Shown: positions 45,444 to 53,208 of the stretch, piece by piece
Layout: each line of letters opens with the position of its first letter
Numbering within the stretch: position 1 is the first letter of the stretch
Origin: Magnetospirillum sp. UT-4
GTDB lineage: Bacteria > Pseudomonadota > Alphaproteobacteria > Rhodospirillales > Magnetospirillaceae
Length of the DNA: 64,000 nt
NCBI RefSeq assembly: GCF_902729435.1
Contig: NZ_LR746522.1
Location: 72,684-136,683, forward strand
Reading direction: 5' to 3'
Notes under the pieces: model-generated
Database searches by the model: none
Seen by the model: only the letters and a program-made list of their open reading frames with translations
What the model was told of the DNA's origin: nothing
Program-made: the position numbers and the translations under genes

Positions 45444-46820
45444 CTATGACCCGCGCGGGGGGGAACCCTGCGCCAAAGGTGGGGTCTCGGCGCCCCCGCT
45501 TGAAGGGTCGCGGCGCATCATCCACAGCAGCAGCAGCAGCGCCGGCACGGTGGCGACGGTGGTGAGCAGGAAGAAATCGACCCAGCCCAGCACGTCGGCC
45601 AGCTTGCCGCTGACCGAGGCGAACAGGGTGCGCCCGACTGCGGTGAGCGAGGACAGCAGGGCGTACTGGGTGGCGGTATAGGCGGCGTTGCACAGGCCCG
45701 AGATGTAGGCCACCAGGGCCGAGCCGGCCATGCCGGCGGTCAGGTTCTCGGCCGCCACGCACAGCGCCAGGGCGTAGACGTTGTGGCCGGCGGTGGCCTG
45801 CAGCACGTAGAACAGATTGCCCAGCGACTGCAGCACGCCGAACAGCAGCAGCGCCCGCATCACCCCCAGCCGGGTCACCAGGGCACCGCCGATCAGGCTG
45901 CCGGCGATGGTGGCGCCGAAGCCGAACACCTTGCTGACGGTGGCGATTTCATCAAGGGAGAAGCCCAGCTCGACATAGAGGGTGTTGGCCATCGCCCCGG
46001 CCATGGCCTCGCCCAGCTTGTAGCCGATGACCAGGGCCAGCACCGCCAGCCAGCCCTTGCGGCTGACGAAATCGGCGAAGGGGCAGATCACGGCGCCGTA
46101 CAGCCAGGCCGTCACCGCCGCCGCCGGCCCCTTGAGGTGCGGCCGCGCCGCCAGGTACTCGGCCGCCTTGGCCTCGCGCTCGGCGGTGGCGGCCGAGACC
46201 TTGACCGCCGGCTCGGGGCCGAACAGGAAGACCAGCATGCCCACCCCCAGCAGCGCCGCCATGGCGGCGTAGGCGGCGAACCAGCCGAAGGCCGAGGCGA
46301 GGTAGAGGGCGCCGGCCCCGGCCGCCAGCATGGCCAGGCGGTAGCCGGTCTGCACCGCCCCCGCCCCCGGCCCCTGCTGGTCGGCATCCAGCAGCTCGAC
46401 GCGGTAGGCGTCGATGACGATGTCCTGGCTGGCCGACAGGAACGCCACCAGCACCGCCAGCACTGCCATCCGCCCCAGTTGCCCCACCGGATCGGTGGCG
46501 CCCAGCGCCAGCACGGCGACGATCAGCAGCACCTGGATCAACAGGCCCCAGCCGCGCCGGCGCCCGAAGACCCGCGTCAGCACCGGCAGCGGCAATCGGT
46601 CGATCAGCGGCGACCACAGGAATTTCAGCGCATACGGGGTGCCGACCAGGGCGAAGATGCCGATGGCGGTGCGGCTGATGCCTTCGCTCTTCAGCCAGGC
46701 CGACAGGGTCGAGAAGGTCAGCAGCAGCGGCAGGCCGCTGGCGAATCCCAGCAGCAGCACCATCACCACCCGGCGGTCGAGATAGACGGCGAAGGCCCTG
46801 CGCCAGTCGGCAATCATCAT
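45444..46820 (-). CDS. ampG: AmpG-family muropeptide transporter
   Basis: A 458-residue MFS-type permease with 12 or more hydrophobic helices. AmpG hallmarks are LGFASGLPLLLTFSTLSAWLKSEGIS near the start, GTPYALKFLWSPLIDR, and ASQDIVIDAYRVELL in the middle. It imports GlcNAc-anhydroMurNAc peptides for peptidoglycan recycling. The gap to ald on the same strand is 63 bases. The C-terminus is soluble and Pro/Ser-rich. Confidence 0.93.
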   Translation of the reverse strand: MMIADWRRAFAVYLDRRVVMVLLLGFASGLPLLLTFSTLSAWLKSEGISRTAIGIFALVGTPYALKFLWSPLIDRLPLPVLTRVFGRRRGWGLLIQVLLIVAVLALGATDPVGQLGRMAVLAVLVAFLSASQDIVIDAYRVELLDADQQGPGAGAVQTGYRLAMLAAGAGALYLASAFGWFAAYAAMAALLGVGMLVFLFGPEPAVKVSAATAEREAKAAEYLAARPHLKGPAAAVTAWLYGAVICPFADFVSRKGWLAVLALVIGYKLGEAMAGAMANTLYVELGFSLDEIATVSKVFGFGATIAGSLIGGALVTRLGVMRALLLFGVLQSLGNLFYVLQATAGHNVYALALCVAAENLTAGMAGSALVAYISGLCNAAYTATQYALLSSLTAVGRTLFASVSGKLADVLGWVDFFLLTTVATVPALLLLLWMMRRDPSSGGAETPPLAQGSPPRGS

Positions 46821-46914
46821 CGGTCCCCTGGTTGCACCGGCGGCAGCTTACGGGGAATCGGCGGCGAATTGGTTAACGGCGAGGGCCTGGCCGGCACACC
46901 CACTTGCTATACAC

Positions 46915-46999
46915 CGTCGTTCCCGCGCAGGCGGGAACCCAGGAGTCGCGGGCACGTCGGCGGTGCACCCCCTGGGTCCCCGCCTGCGCGGGGACGACG
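46915..46999. repeat. GTCGTCCCCGCGCAGGCGGGG repeat, orientation 2
   Basis: An 85-base element, near-identical to the reverse complement of 25420-25504, just downstream of the htpG stop. Confidence 0.85.
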
Positions 47000-47005
47000 T
47001 TCGGA

Positions 47006-48865
47006 TCACCCCCCCAGCCCCTTCTCCATCACCGCCGCCAGGCGGCGGGCGAAGTCGGCGGGGTCGGCGGGGGGTTCGCCCTCGACGATGCGGGCCTGGT
47101 CGAGCAGCAGCCAGGCCATGTCGTCGATGGCCTCGCGCCCCGAGGACGCCACCTTGGCGGCCAGGCCCTTGATCAGCGGATGCTTGGGATTGACCTCCAG
47201 CACCCGGGCGCTGTCCTGGTCGAGCTGGCGGTGGGCCTTCAGCAGCTTTTCCAGGTGCATGCTCATCTGCCCCGAATCGGCGACCAGGCAGACCGGCGAC
47301 GAGGTCAGGCGGGCCGAGGCGCGCACGTCCTTGACCCGCTCGCCGAGGCTGAGCTTCAGCGCCGCCACCAGGGTGTCGATGCCGCCGTCCTGGGGCTCGG
47401 GCTCGGGCTGGGCGGCCGCGTCGCCGCCGGCGACCTTGGCCAGATCGACGTCGCCCTCGGTCACCGAGCGCAGGCGCTTGCCGGCGTACTCGCCCACCGC
47501 CGGCACCCAGAACTCGTCGATGGGGTCGGTCAGCAGCAGCACCTCGATGCCCTTGGCGAGAAAGCCTTCCAGCTGCGGGCTCTTCTTCAGCGCCGCCACG
47601 TCGTCGCCGGTGACGTAGTAGATCTCGTCCTGGCCCTCCTTCAACCGTCCCGCCACCTCGGCCAGCGAGGCGAGGGACTCGCCGGCGGTGGTGCGGAAGC
47701 GGCACAGCTCCAGGATGTCGGCCTTGCGCTCGAAATCCTCGTAGATGCCTTCCTTCAGCACGGCGCCGAAGGTGTCCCAGAAGGTGGCGTAGTCGCCCTC
47801 GGCATCCTCGGCCTTCTTCTTCAGCTCGGCCAGCACGCGCTTGACCAGGCCGGCCTTGATCTTGGCCAGCACCGGATTGTGCTGCAGCATCTCGCGGCTG
47901 ATGTTCAGCGGCAGGTCCTGGCTGTCGACCACGCCCCGGAGGAAGCGCAGATAGGGCGGCAGCAATTCCTCGGATTCGTCGCTGATGAACACCCGCTTGA
48001 CGTACAGCTTCACGTGCTGCTTGCGGTCGGGGTGGAAGATGTCGAGCGGCTTCGAGCCCGGCACATAGAGCAGCCCGGTATACTCGATGGCGCCCTCGGC
48101 CTTGTAATGGATGGTCAGCCAGGGGTCGTCGAAGGCGTGGGCGACGTGGTGGTAGAATTCCTTGTACTGCTCGGGCGTGATGTCGGATTTGGAGCGCGTC
48201 CACAGCGCCGAGGCGGAGTTGAGCGTCTCCTCCTTGTCGCCGTCCTTCAGCACCACCGGGATGGCGATGTGGTCCGAGTAGCGCTTGACGATGGCGCGCA
48301 GCCGGTGCGGATCGAGGAACTCGGATTCGCCGTCCCGGAGCGTCAGGGTGATGGCGGCGCCGCGCGCCGCCTCGGCCTCGGTGACGGTGAACTCGCCCTT
48401 GCCCTCGCTGGTCCAGCACCAGCCCTGGTCCTCGCCGGCCTTGCGGGTGGTGACGGTGACGTCCGAGGCGACCATGAAGGCGGAATAGAAGCCGACGCCG
48501 AACTGGCCGATCAGCGTCATGTCGGCCTTGGAATCGCCGGTCAGGCGGCTCATGAACTCGGCGGTGCCGGACTTGGCGATGGTGCCCAGGTTGGCGATCA
48601 GGTCGTCGCGGTTCATGCCGATGCCGTTGTCGGTGACCGTCAGGGTGCCGGCCGCCTTGTCGGGGATCAGGGTGATGCGCCAGGCGCCGTCGCCCTCGGC
48701 CAGCTCGGGCTGGGTCACCGCGGCGTAGCGCAGCTTGTCGCAGGCGTCGGAGGCGTTGGAGATCAGTTCCCGAAGGAAGATCTCCTTGTTCGAGTAGAGC
48801 GAGTGGACGACGATGTCCAGCAGCTTGGCCACTTCGGCCTGGAACTCACGCTTTTCCGCACTCAT
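47006..48865 (-). CDS. htpG: Chaperone protein HtpG (Hsp90)
   Basis: A 619-residue Hsp90. The GHKL ATPase domain has ELISNASDACDKLRY, TDNGIGMNRDDL and GQFGVGFYSAFMVA. The middle domain has SNDLP-type DSQDLPLNISREMLQ, and the C-terminal dimer domain ends the protein. The ATG at 48865 has GAGGTGGGG before it; an ATG at 48883 would add six residues. A heat-shock-type promoter lies at 48920-48948. Confidence 0.97.
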   Translation of the reverse strand: MSAEKREFQAEVAKLLDIVVHSLYSNKEIFLRELISNASDACDKLRYAAVTQPELAEGDGAWRITLIPDKAAGTLTVTDNGIGMNRDDLIANLGTIAKSGTAEFMSRLTGDSKADMTLIGQFGVGFYSAFMVASDVTVTTRKAGEDQGWCWTSEGKGEFTVTEAEAARGAAITLTLRDGESEFLDPHRLRAIVKRYSDHIAIPVVLKDGDKEETLNSASALWTRSKSDITPEQYKEFYHHVAHAFDDPWLTIHYKAEGAIEYTGLLYVPGSKPLDIFHPDRKQHVKLYVKRVFISDESEELLPPYLRFLRGVVDSQDLPLNISREMLQHNPVLAKIKAGLVKRVLAELKKKAEDAEGDYATFWDTFGAVLKEGIYEDFERKADILELCRFRTTAGESLASLAEVAGRLKEGQDEIYYVTGDDVAALKKSPQLEGFLAKGIEVLLLTDPIDEFWVPAVGEYAGKRLRSVTEGDVDLAKVAGGDAAAQPEPEPQDGGIDTLVAALKLSLGERVKDVRASARLTSSPVCLVADSGQMSMHLEKLLKAHRQLDQDSARVLEVNPKHPLIKGLAAKVASSGREAIDDMAWLLLDQARIVEGEPPADPADFARRLAAVMEKGLGG

Positions 48866-48919
48866 GCGCCCCACCTCGTTCATCCGGCGATCCCTAATCC
48901 GCCCATCGGCGGCGCCCTG

Positions 48920-48948
48920 ATATGAGGGTGTTCGCGACACCTTGCAAG
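48920..48948 (-). promoter_or_regulatory. Sigma-32-type promoter of htpG
   Basis: On the minus strand, CTTGCAA (48942-48948) and CCTCATAT (48920-48927) are spaced by 14 bases. This resembles the CTTGAAA and CCCCATnT elements of RpoH promoters. The implied transcript would start about 50 bases before the htpG ATG. Confidence 0.5.
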
Positions 48949-49094
48949 CCCGCGTCTTATCCCTAAGAATGGACCATCGCGCGCACGGTTGCTCCCGACG
49001 GGCCGAATGGGTATAGATATCGGCCCCCGGCGCCAGGCCGGGGCGGCGCCGCCCGGCAAACAGGCGCGGCGATTGGAATAGCAGGAGACGTTTC

Positions 49095-49448
49095 ATGCAG
49101 AATCCCCTCCAGATCACCTTTCATGGCATCGACCATTCCGACGCGGTCGAGACGCGCGTCCGCGAGAAGGTGGCCAAGCTGGAGCAGTTCTTCGACCGCA
49201 TCACCTCCTGCCGGGTGGCGATCGAGTCCCATCACAAGAACACCTCGAGCCTGCATCACAAGGGCGACGCCTTCCACATCCGCATCGATGTGGCGGTGCC
49301 GGGCTCGGAGCTGGTGGTGAAGCGCGATTCCGACGAGCACGAGGACGTCTATGCCGCCCTCAAGGGCGCCTTCCAGGCCATAGAGCGCCAGCTGAAGGAA
49401 TACGTCGCCCGCTCGCGCGGCGACGTCAAGGCGCGCGCCCACGCGTGA
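49095..49448 (+). CDS. hpf: Ribosome hibernation promoting factor
   Basis: A 117-residue HPF/RaiA protein: LQITFHGIDHSDAVETRVREKVAKLEQFF, then IDVAVPGSELVVKRDSDEHEDVYAALKGAFQAIERQL. It is the short form, without the C-terminal dimerisation domain of long HPF that many alphaproteobacteria have. It binds the 30S subunit and stores ribosomes in stationary phase. GGAGA precedes the ATG. It is not next to rpoN, unlike in many proteobacteria. Confidence 0.92.
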   Translation: MQNPLQITFHGIDHSDAVETRVREKVAKLEQFFDRITSCRVAIESHHKNTSSLHHKGDAFHIRIDVAVPGSELVVKRDSDEHEDVYAALKGAFQAIERQLKEYVARSRGDVKARAHA

Positions 49449-49551
49449 GCCCCCCGGGGGTCCATTAAAATGGGGGGATCCGCAGCGCGGCCCCCCCGGG
49501 CTCCATTTAAAATGGGGGGATCCGCGGCGCGGCCCCCCGGGCTCCATTAGA
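49449..49551. repeat. Tandem 41-42-base repeat, about 2.5 copies
   Basis: Each unit has a run of C and G (CCCCCGGG), then CTCCATTTAAAATGG or a close variant, then GGGGATCCGC and GCGCGG. Copies start near 49449, 49490 and 49532, the last being partial. It lies directly after the hpf stop. Confidence 0.88.
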
Positions 49552-49670
49552 AAATCGGCAGATGCGATTAGCGTCTTCTGCACGGTTGATGTTTGCCCCG
49601 AGGTGCGCTAGAAGTCCGCCGTCTTCGCGGGTGCGGCAGAGCGGCTGGCGCGCCCCTTTCGGGACCTCCC

Positions 49671-50528
49671 ATGAATATCGATCTGGCGCGCACCTTCCTG
49701 GAAATCGTCGAAACCGGCAATTTCAACAGGGCGGCCGAACGCCTGGACGTCACCCAGTCGACCGTGTCCATGCGCATCAAGGCGCTGGAGGACGAGCTGG
49801 GTCGCCCCCTGTTCGTGCGCTCCAAGGCCGGCACCGAGCTGACCGCCGCCGGCATGCAGTTCCGTCGCTACGCCACCACCCTGGTGCGGGTGTGGGAACA
49901 GGCCCGCCAGGAGATCGCCCTGCCGCCCGGCTTCCGCACGGTGCTGACGGTGGGCGGCCAGTTCTCGCTATGGGACCGCCTGCTGGTGCAGTGGATCCCG
50001 TGGATGCGCACCGCCCTGCCCGACGTCGCCCTGCGCGCCGAGATCGGCGGCTCGGACGGCCTGATGCGGCAACTGGCGGAAGGCATCATCGACATCGGCG
50101 TGATGTATTCGCCGCAAAGCCGCCCCGGTCTGCACATCGAGAAGCTGCTGGAAGAACGCCTGATCATGGTCTCCACCAAGCGGCGCTCCGTCGATGAGTG
50201 GGACGACGATTACGTCTTCGTCGATTGGGGGCCGGAATTCCGCCAAAGCCACAGCCAGGCCTTTCCCGACCTCAAGACCACCGCGGTGTCGGTGGGTCTG
50301 GGGGCGCTGGGCCTGCAGCACATCCTGGCCCATGGCGGCACCGGCTATTTCCCCATGCGGGTGGTGCGTCCGGCCCTGGCCGCCGGCCGCCTGACCGCGG
50401 TGGAGGGCGCCCCCGAATTCCGCCGCCCGGCCTGGCTGGTCTATGCCCACGACGAGGGGCGCGCCGACTGGTTCCCCACCGCGCTGGAAGGCCTGCGCCA
50501 CGTCGCCTCGCTGGAAAGCGAAGATTAG
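49671..50528 (+). CDS. LysR-family transcriptional regulator
   Basis: A 285-residue LTTR. The N-terminal winged helix reads RTFLEIVETGNFNRAAERLDVTQSTVSMRIKALEDELGRPLF. The effector domain follows from about 90 (VLTVGGQFSLWDRLLVQWIPWMR...). The ATG at 49671 gives the conserved start; the frame is open upstream but without conservation. No divergently transcribed partner is present, which is atypical for LTTRs, since hpf points the same way. Ligand and targets are unknown. Confidence 0.93.
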   Translation: MNIDLARTFLEIVETGNFNRAAERLDVTQSTVSMRIKALEDELGRPLFVRSKAGTELTAAGMQFRRYATTLVRVWEQARQEIALPPGFRTVLTVGGQFSLWDRLLVQWIPWMRTALPDVALRAEIGGSDGLMRQLAEGIIDIGVMYSPQSRPGLHIEKLLEERLIMVSTKRRSVDEWDDDYVFVDWGPEFRQSHSQAFPDLKTTAVSVGLGALGLQHILAHGGTGYFPMRVVRPALAAGRLTAVEGAPEFRRPAWLVYAHDEGRADWFPTALEGLRHVASLESED

Positions 50529-50589
50529 AGCCGGATGCTATCAGGTTGAATCGCGAGGCGATCCAACCTGATAGCTGAATCCGCCTCTA
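50526..50589. repeat. 64-base palindrome at the LysR stop codon
   Basis: GCTATCAGGTTG (50537-50548) is matched by CAACCTGATAGC (50563-50574). Outer arms TAGAGCCGGAT and ATCCGCCTCTA match at 10 of 11. The first TAG is the LysR stop. Followed by a smaller GC hairpin, it lies in the convergent gap before the DUF4175 gene. Confidence 0.82.
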
Positions 50590-50655
50590 AATCAATAAAT
50601 TAGACTCCCCCCGCCCGCCTGCGGGAGAGGGGGATCATTTAACTCCCGGCTTTCT

Positions 50656-53019
50656 TCAGAACTGCTTCAGCAGCCGGCGCAGATAGTCGCGTTCGGCCTC
50701 GGGGCGGCGCCATTCGCCGGCACGGCGGCGCAGTTCGTCGAGGATTTCGCGGGCCCGCACCAGATCGCCCCTTTCCGGAATGCGGGTGGTGCCGTCGTCG
50801 CCGAAGCCGGTACCGGTGAGCGGCCGGCCCAGGGGGTCGCGCGGCACCGCGCCGAAGCCGCCCTGGCCGGCGGCGCTGAGTTCCGCCATCGCCTCGCGGG
50901 TGGCCTGGCCGAGGGCGGCCACCGCCGCCGCCTGCGCCTCCGAGGCCGTGCCCCAGTCGCCTTCGCCCAGCGAGCGGGCCGCCTCGTCCATGGCCCCGGC
51001 CGCCTCGCCCAGCGAATCCGGCAGCCGCCCCAGCCCGGCCGCCAGCTTGTCGGCCAGCCCGTCCAGGGTATGGCGCAGCGCCTGCTGCGCCCGGGCCGCC
51101 TCGGCGGCGGCGCCGCGCGCACCGGCGCGGGCGTTGCGGTGGCTGGTGTCCAGCATCCGCTGCTGGCGCTCCGCCAGATCGCGCAGGCCCCGCGCGGCGT
51201 CCACCGCCGGCCCGCCGCCATCGGCGGGGGCGGCCTGCAACCCGTCCAGCAGCGCCCCCAGGCGGTCCAGCATTTGCTTCAGCGCGTCGCGCGCCCCCGC
51301 CTCGGCCAGGGCGCGCAGGGTGTCGGCCATGTCGGCCAGCTCGTCGCTGCCGATGGCGCGCTGGTTGGGCGCCATGGCCGCCGGATTGTCCGCCGCCCGC
51401 GCCGCCAGGGCGGCGACGTAGCGTTCCATGGCGGCGCGGAACTGCTCGACCAGCTGCTCGATCTCGGCGGCCGAGGCGTCGCCGGCCAGCGCCCGCTCGA
51501 GCGCGCGCCGGGCCTGTTCCAAGGTGCGCTCGGCCCCGGCCAGCTCGCCGTCCTCGATGCGCAGCGCGGCGTTCCACAGCAGGTCCTGCACCTCGGCGAG
51601 GTCGAAATCGCCACCCATCAGGGTGCGATGGGCGGTCATCAGGGCCAGGAAAACGGCAAGGTCGTCGTTGAACAGCTCCGGCTGGTCGACGATGCCGTCG
51701 ATGACGTCCGCCGCCCGCGGGGCATTGGCGCGGTCCTCGGTGACGGCGCGGCGCTGGGCGGCCAGGGCCTGGGCGGCGGGATGGGTGAAGTGGCGCTCGG
51801 GCAGGGTGATGGTGACCGGCACGCCGCCGCCGGTCTGGCCCATTGTGTCGGCGGCCTTGGGCGCCAGGGTCGCCGGCAGGCCGGCCCAGGGATGGGCGGT
51901 GAGGTCGTGCCAGCCGGCCAGCCCGGCCTGGCGCGGGCGGTTGGCGGGAAGCTGCAGCTCGACCATTGCCGGCGCTTCGCCGTCCGGCGCCCCCAGGCGG
52001 CGGATCTCGATCCAGGCACGCTCCAGGCCGTGATCGTCCGAGGCGGCGAGGTCCAGGCGCAGGCGGCCCTTGTCGCCGGTCTCGGGCGGCGCCGCGAAAT
52101 CGATGGAGGGCAGCGCGTCGGCCACCACCCGGATCGGCCATTCCGCCAGGGTCCTGCCGGTCTGGCGCACCGCCAGGCGGTGTATCGGACCGATGCCGGC
52201 CTCGATGCGCTGGCCGTCGCCGTCCTGGCGCTCGAAGGCGATGCGCTCGTCGTCGAGGACCAGGGTGGCGCCGCCCCAGCCACCCGAGAGCACCGCCAGC
52301 ACGGTGCTGCCGGCCGGGACGTCGATGCCCTCCCCGCCCGCCGCCAGCAGCACCGGCGGCGCGTTGGCGGTGGCCGGCGGATTGATCCACACCTCCAGGC
52401 TGGCGGGGGCGCCGACGCCCAGTTGCGGCGACAGCGCGCGGGTCAGCCGGTTTTCGCCGTCGTGCCAGCCGCCGGCCAGGGCGATCACCAGCAGCAGCAG
52501 TGCCGCGGCGCGCCAGCCATAGGGGTCGCGGGCGGCCATGCCGCCATCCGGCCAGGCCAGCCGCAGCCGCCCGGCCAGCGCCGCCATGCGGCGGCGATGG
52601 GCGGCCCACAGGGCGGCGGTGACGGGATCGTCGGCACCGCCGGCGGGGCGGTCGGCCAGGGCTTCGAGCGGGCGGTTGGCAAGCTCCGAATCGCGCTCCA
52701 GCCGCCGCGCCGCCTCGTCGAGGGCGGGCCGGCGCAGCCGCAGCGGCACCCGCATCAGCAGGAACCCCAGCCCGCCGCCATAGGCCGCCAGCACCAGCCC
52801 GTGCAGCCATCCGGGCAGCAGCGGCAGCACGTCGAACAGGGCCAGGGCGACGAAGGTGGCGGCCAGCGCCAGCGGCGGCACCAGCAGCGGCCAGGCCTGC
52901 TCGACGGCCAGCACCGCCCGCGCCCGCGCCAGCCGCTTCGCCAGCCGGCGCTCGAAGGCGGGATCGGGATCGGCCGGCGGCGGCGTGGGGTGCATGGCGG
53001 TGCCTAACAGGCTGTCCAT
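50656..53019 (-). CDS. TIGR02302/DUF4175 family membrane protein
   Basis: A 787-residue alphaproteobacterial protein. It has two hydrophobic segments near 45-90 and one near 170-185, then a large periplasmic-looking part, and Ala/Arg-rich helices (WNAALRIEDGELAGAERTLEQARRALERAL; LAERQQRMLDTSHRNARAGARG) typical of TIGR02302. Function is not established. The ATG at 53019 or that at 52995 (MHPTPPPADPD) could be used. It follows lysA, as in related genomes, but a palindromic repeat lies between. Confidence 0.85.
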   Translation of the reverse strand: MDSLLGTAMHPTPPPADPDPAFERRLAKRLARARAVLAVEQAWPLLVPPLALAATFVALALFDVLPLLPGWLHGLVLAAYGGGLGFLLMRVPLRLRRPALDEAARRLERDSELANRPLEALADRPAGGADDPVTAALWAAHRRRMAALAGRLRLAWPDGGMAARDPYGWRAAALLLLVIALAGGWHDGENRLTRALSPQLGVGAPASLEVWINPPATANAPPVLLAAGGEGIDVPAGSTVLAVLSGGWGGATLVLDDERIAFERQDGDGQRIEAGIGPIHRLAVRQTGRTLAEWPIRVVADALPSIDFAAPPETGDKGRLRLDLAASDDHGLERAWIEIRRLGAPDGEAPAMVELQLPANRPRQAGLAGWHDLTAHPWAGLPATLAPKAADTMGQTGGGVPVTITLPERHFTHPAAQALAAQRRAVTEDRANAPRAADVIDGIVDQPELFNDDLAVFLALMTAHRTLMGGDFDLAEVQDLLWNAALRIEDGELAGAERTLEQARRALERALAGDASAAEIEQLVEQFRAAMERYVAALAARAADNPAAMAPNQRAIGSDELADMADTLRALAEAGARDALKQMLDRLGALLDGLQAAPADGGGPAVDAARGLRDLAERQQRMLDTSHRNARAGARGAAAEAARAQQALRHTLDGLADKLAAGLGRLPDSLGEAAGAMDEAARSLGEGDWGTASEAQAAAVAALGQATREAMAELSAAGQGGFGAVPRDPLGRPLTGTGFGDDGTTRIPERGDLVRAREILDELRRRAGEWRRPEAERDYLRRLLKQF

Positions 53020-53040
53020 ATTGGTTTCTTGGCCCGCCTG

Positions 53041-53145
53041 ATCCTTCGAGACAGCCGCTTCGCGGCTTCCTCAGGATGAGGCTACTGTGACGACCTAAGA
53101 CCTCATGCTGAGGAGGCCGCCGCGAGGCGGCCGTCTCGAAGCATC
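53041..53145. repeat. GAGAC/CCTCA palindromic repeat, copy 3
   Basis: Inverted half-units CCTTCGAGAC...CCTCAGGATGAGG and CCTCATGCTGAGG...GTCTCGAAG surround a 20-base centre. It is very similar to 58352-58456. Confidence 0.88.
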
Positions 53146-53146
53146 C

Positions 53147-53208
53147 CTAGTGTGGTGGCCTGCTTATCCCCGAAATCCGCTATACGGATTTCGGGGGCAG
53201 GACACTAG
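53147..53208. repeat. Palindromic element containing the lysA stop codon
   Basis: Three nested inverted repeats: CTAGTGT/ACACTAG (53147-53153 and 53202-53208), CCTGC/GCAGG, and CCCCGAAATCCG/CGGATTTCGGGG (53168-53179 and 53185-53196). The stop codon of lysA is part of the right outer arm. No T-tail follows on the minus strand, so a simple terminator is unlikely. Confidence 0.8.

Noticed and set aside
49449-49551. CRISPR array
   Set aside because: The units are adjacent without unique spacers and only about 2.5 copies exist; no cas genes are present.
53168-53196. Terminator for lysA
   Set aside because: The stem is good but no T-run follows on the minus strand, and nested outer arms point to a repeat element.
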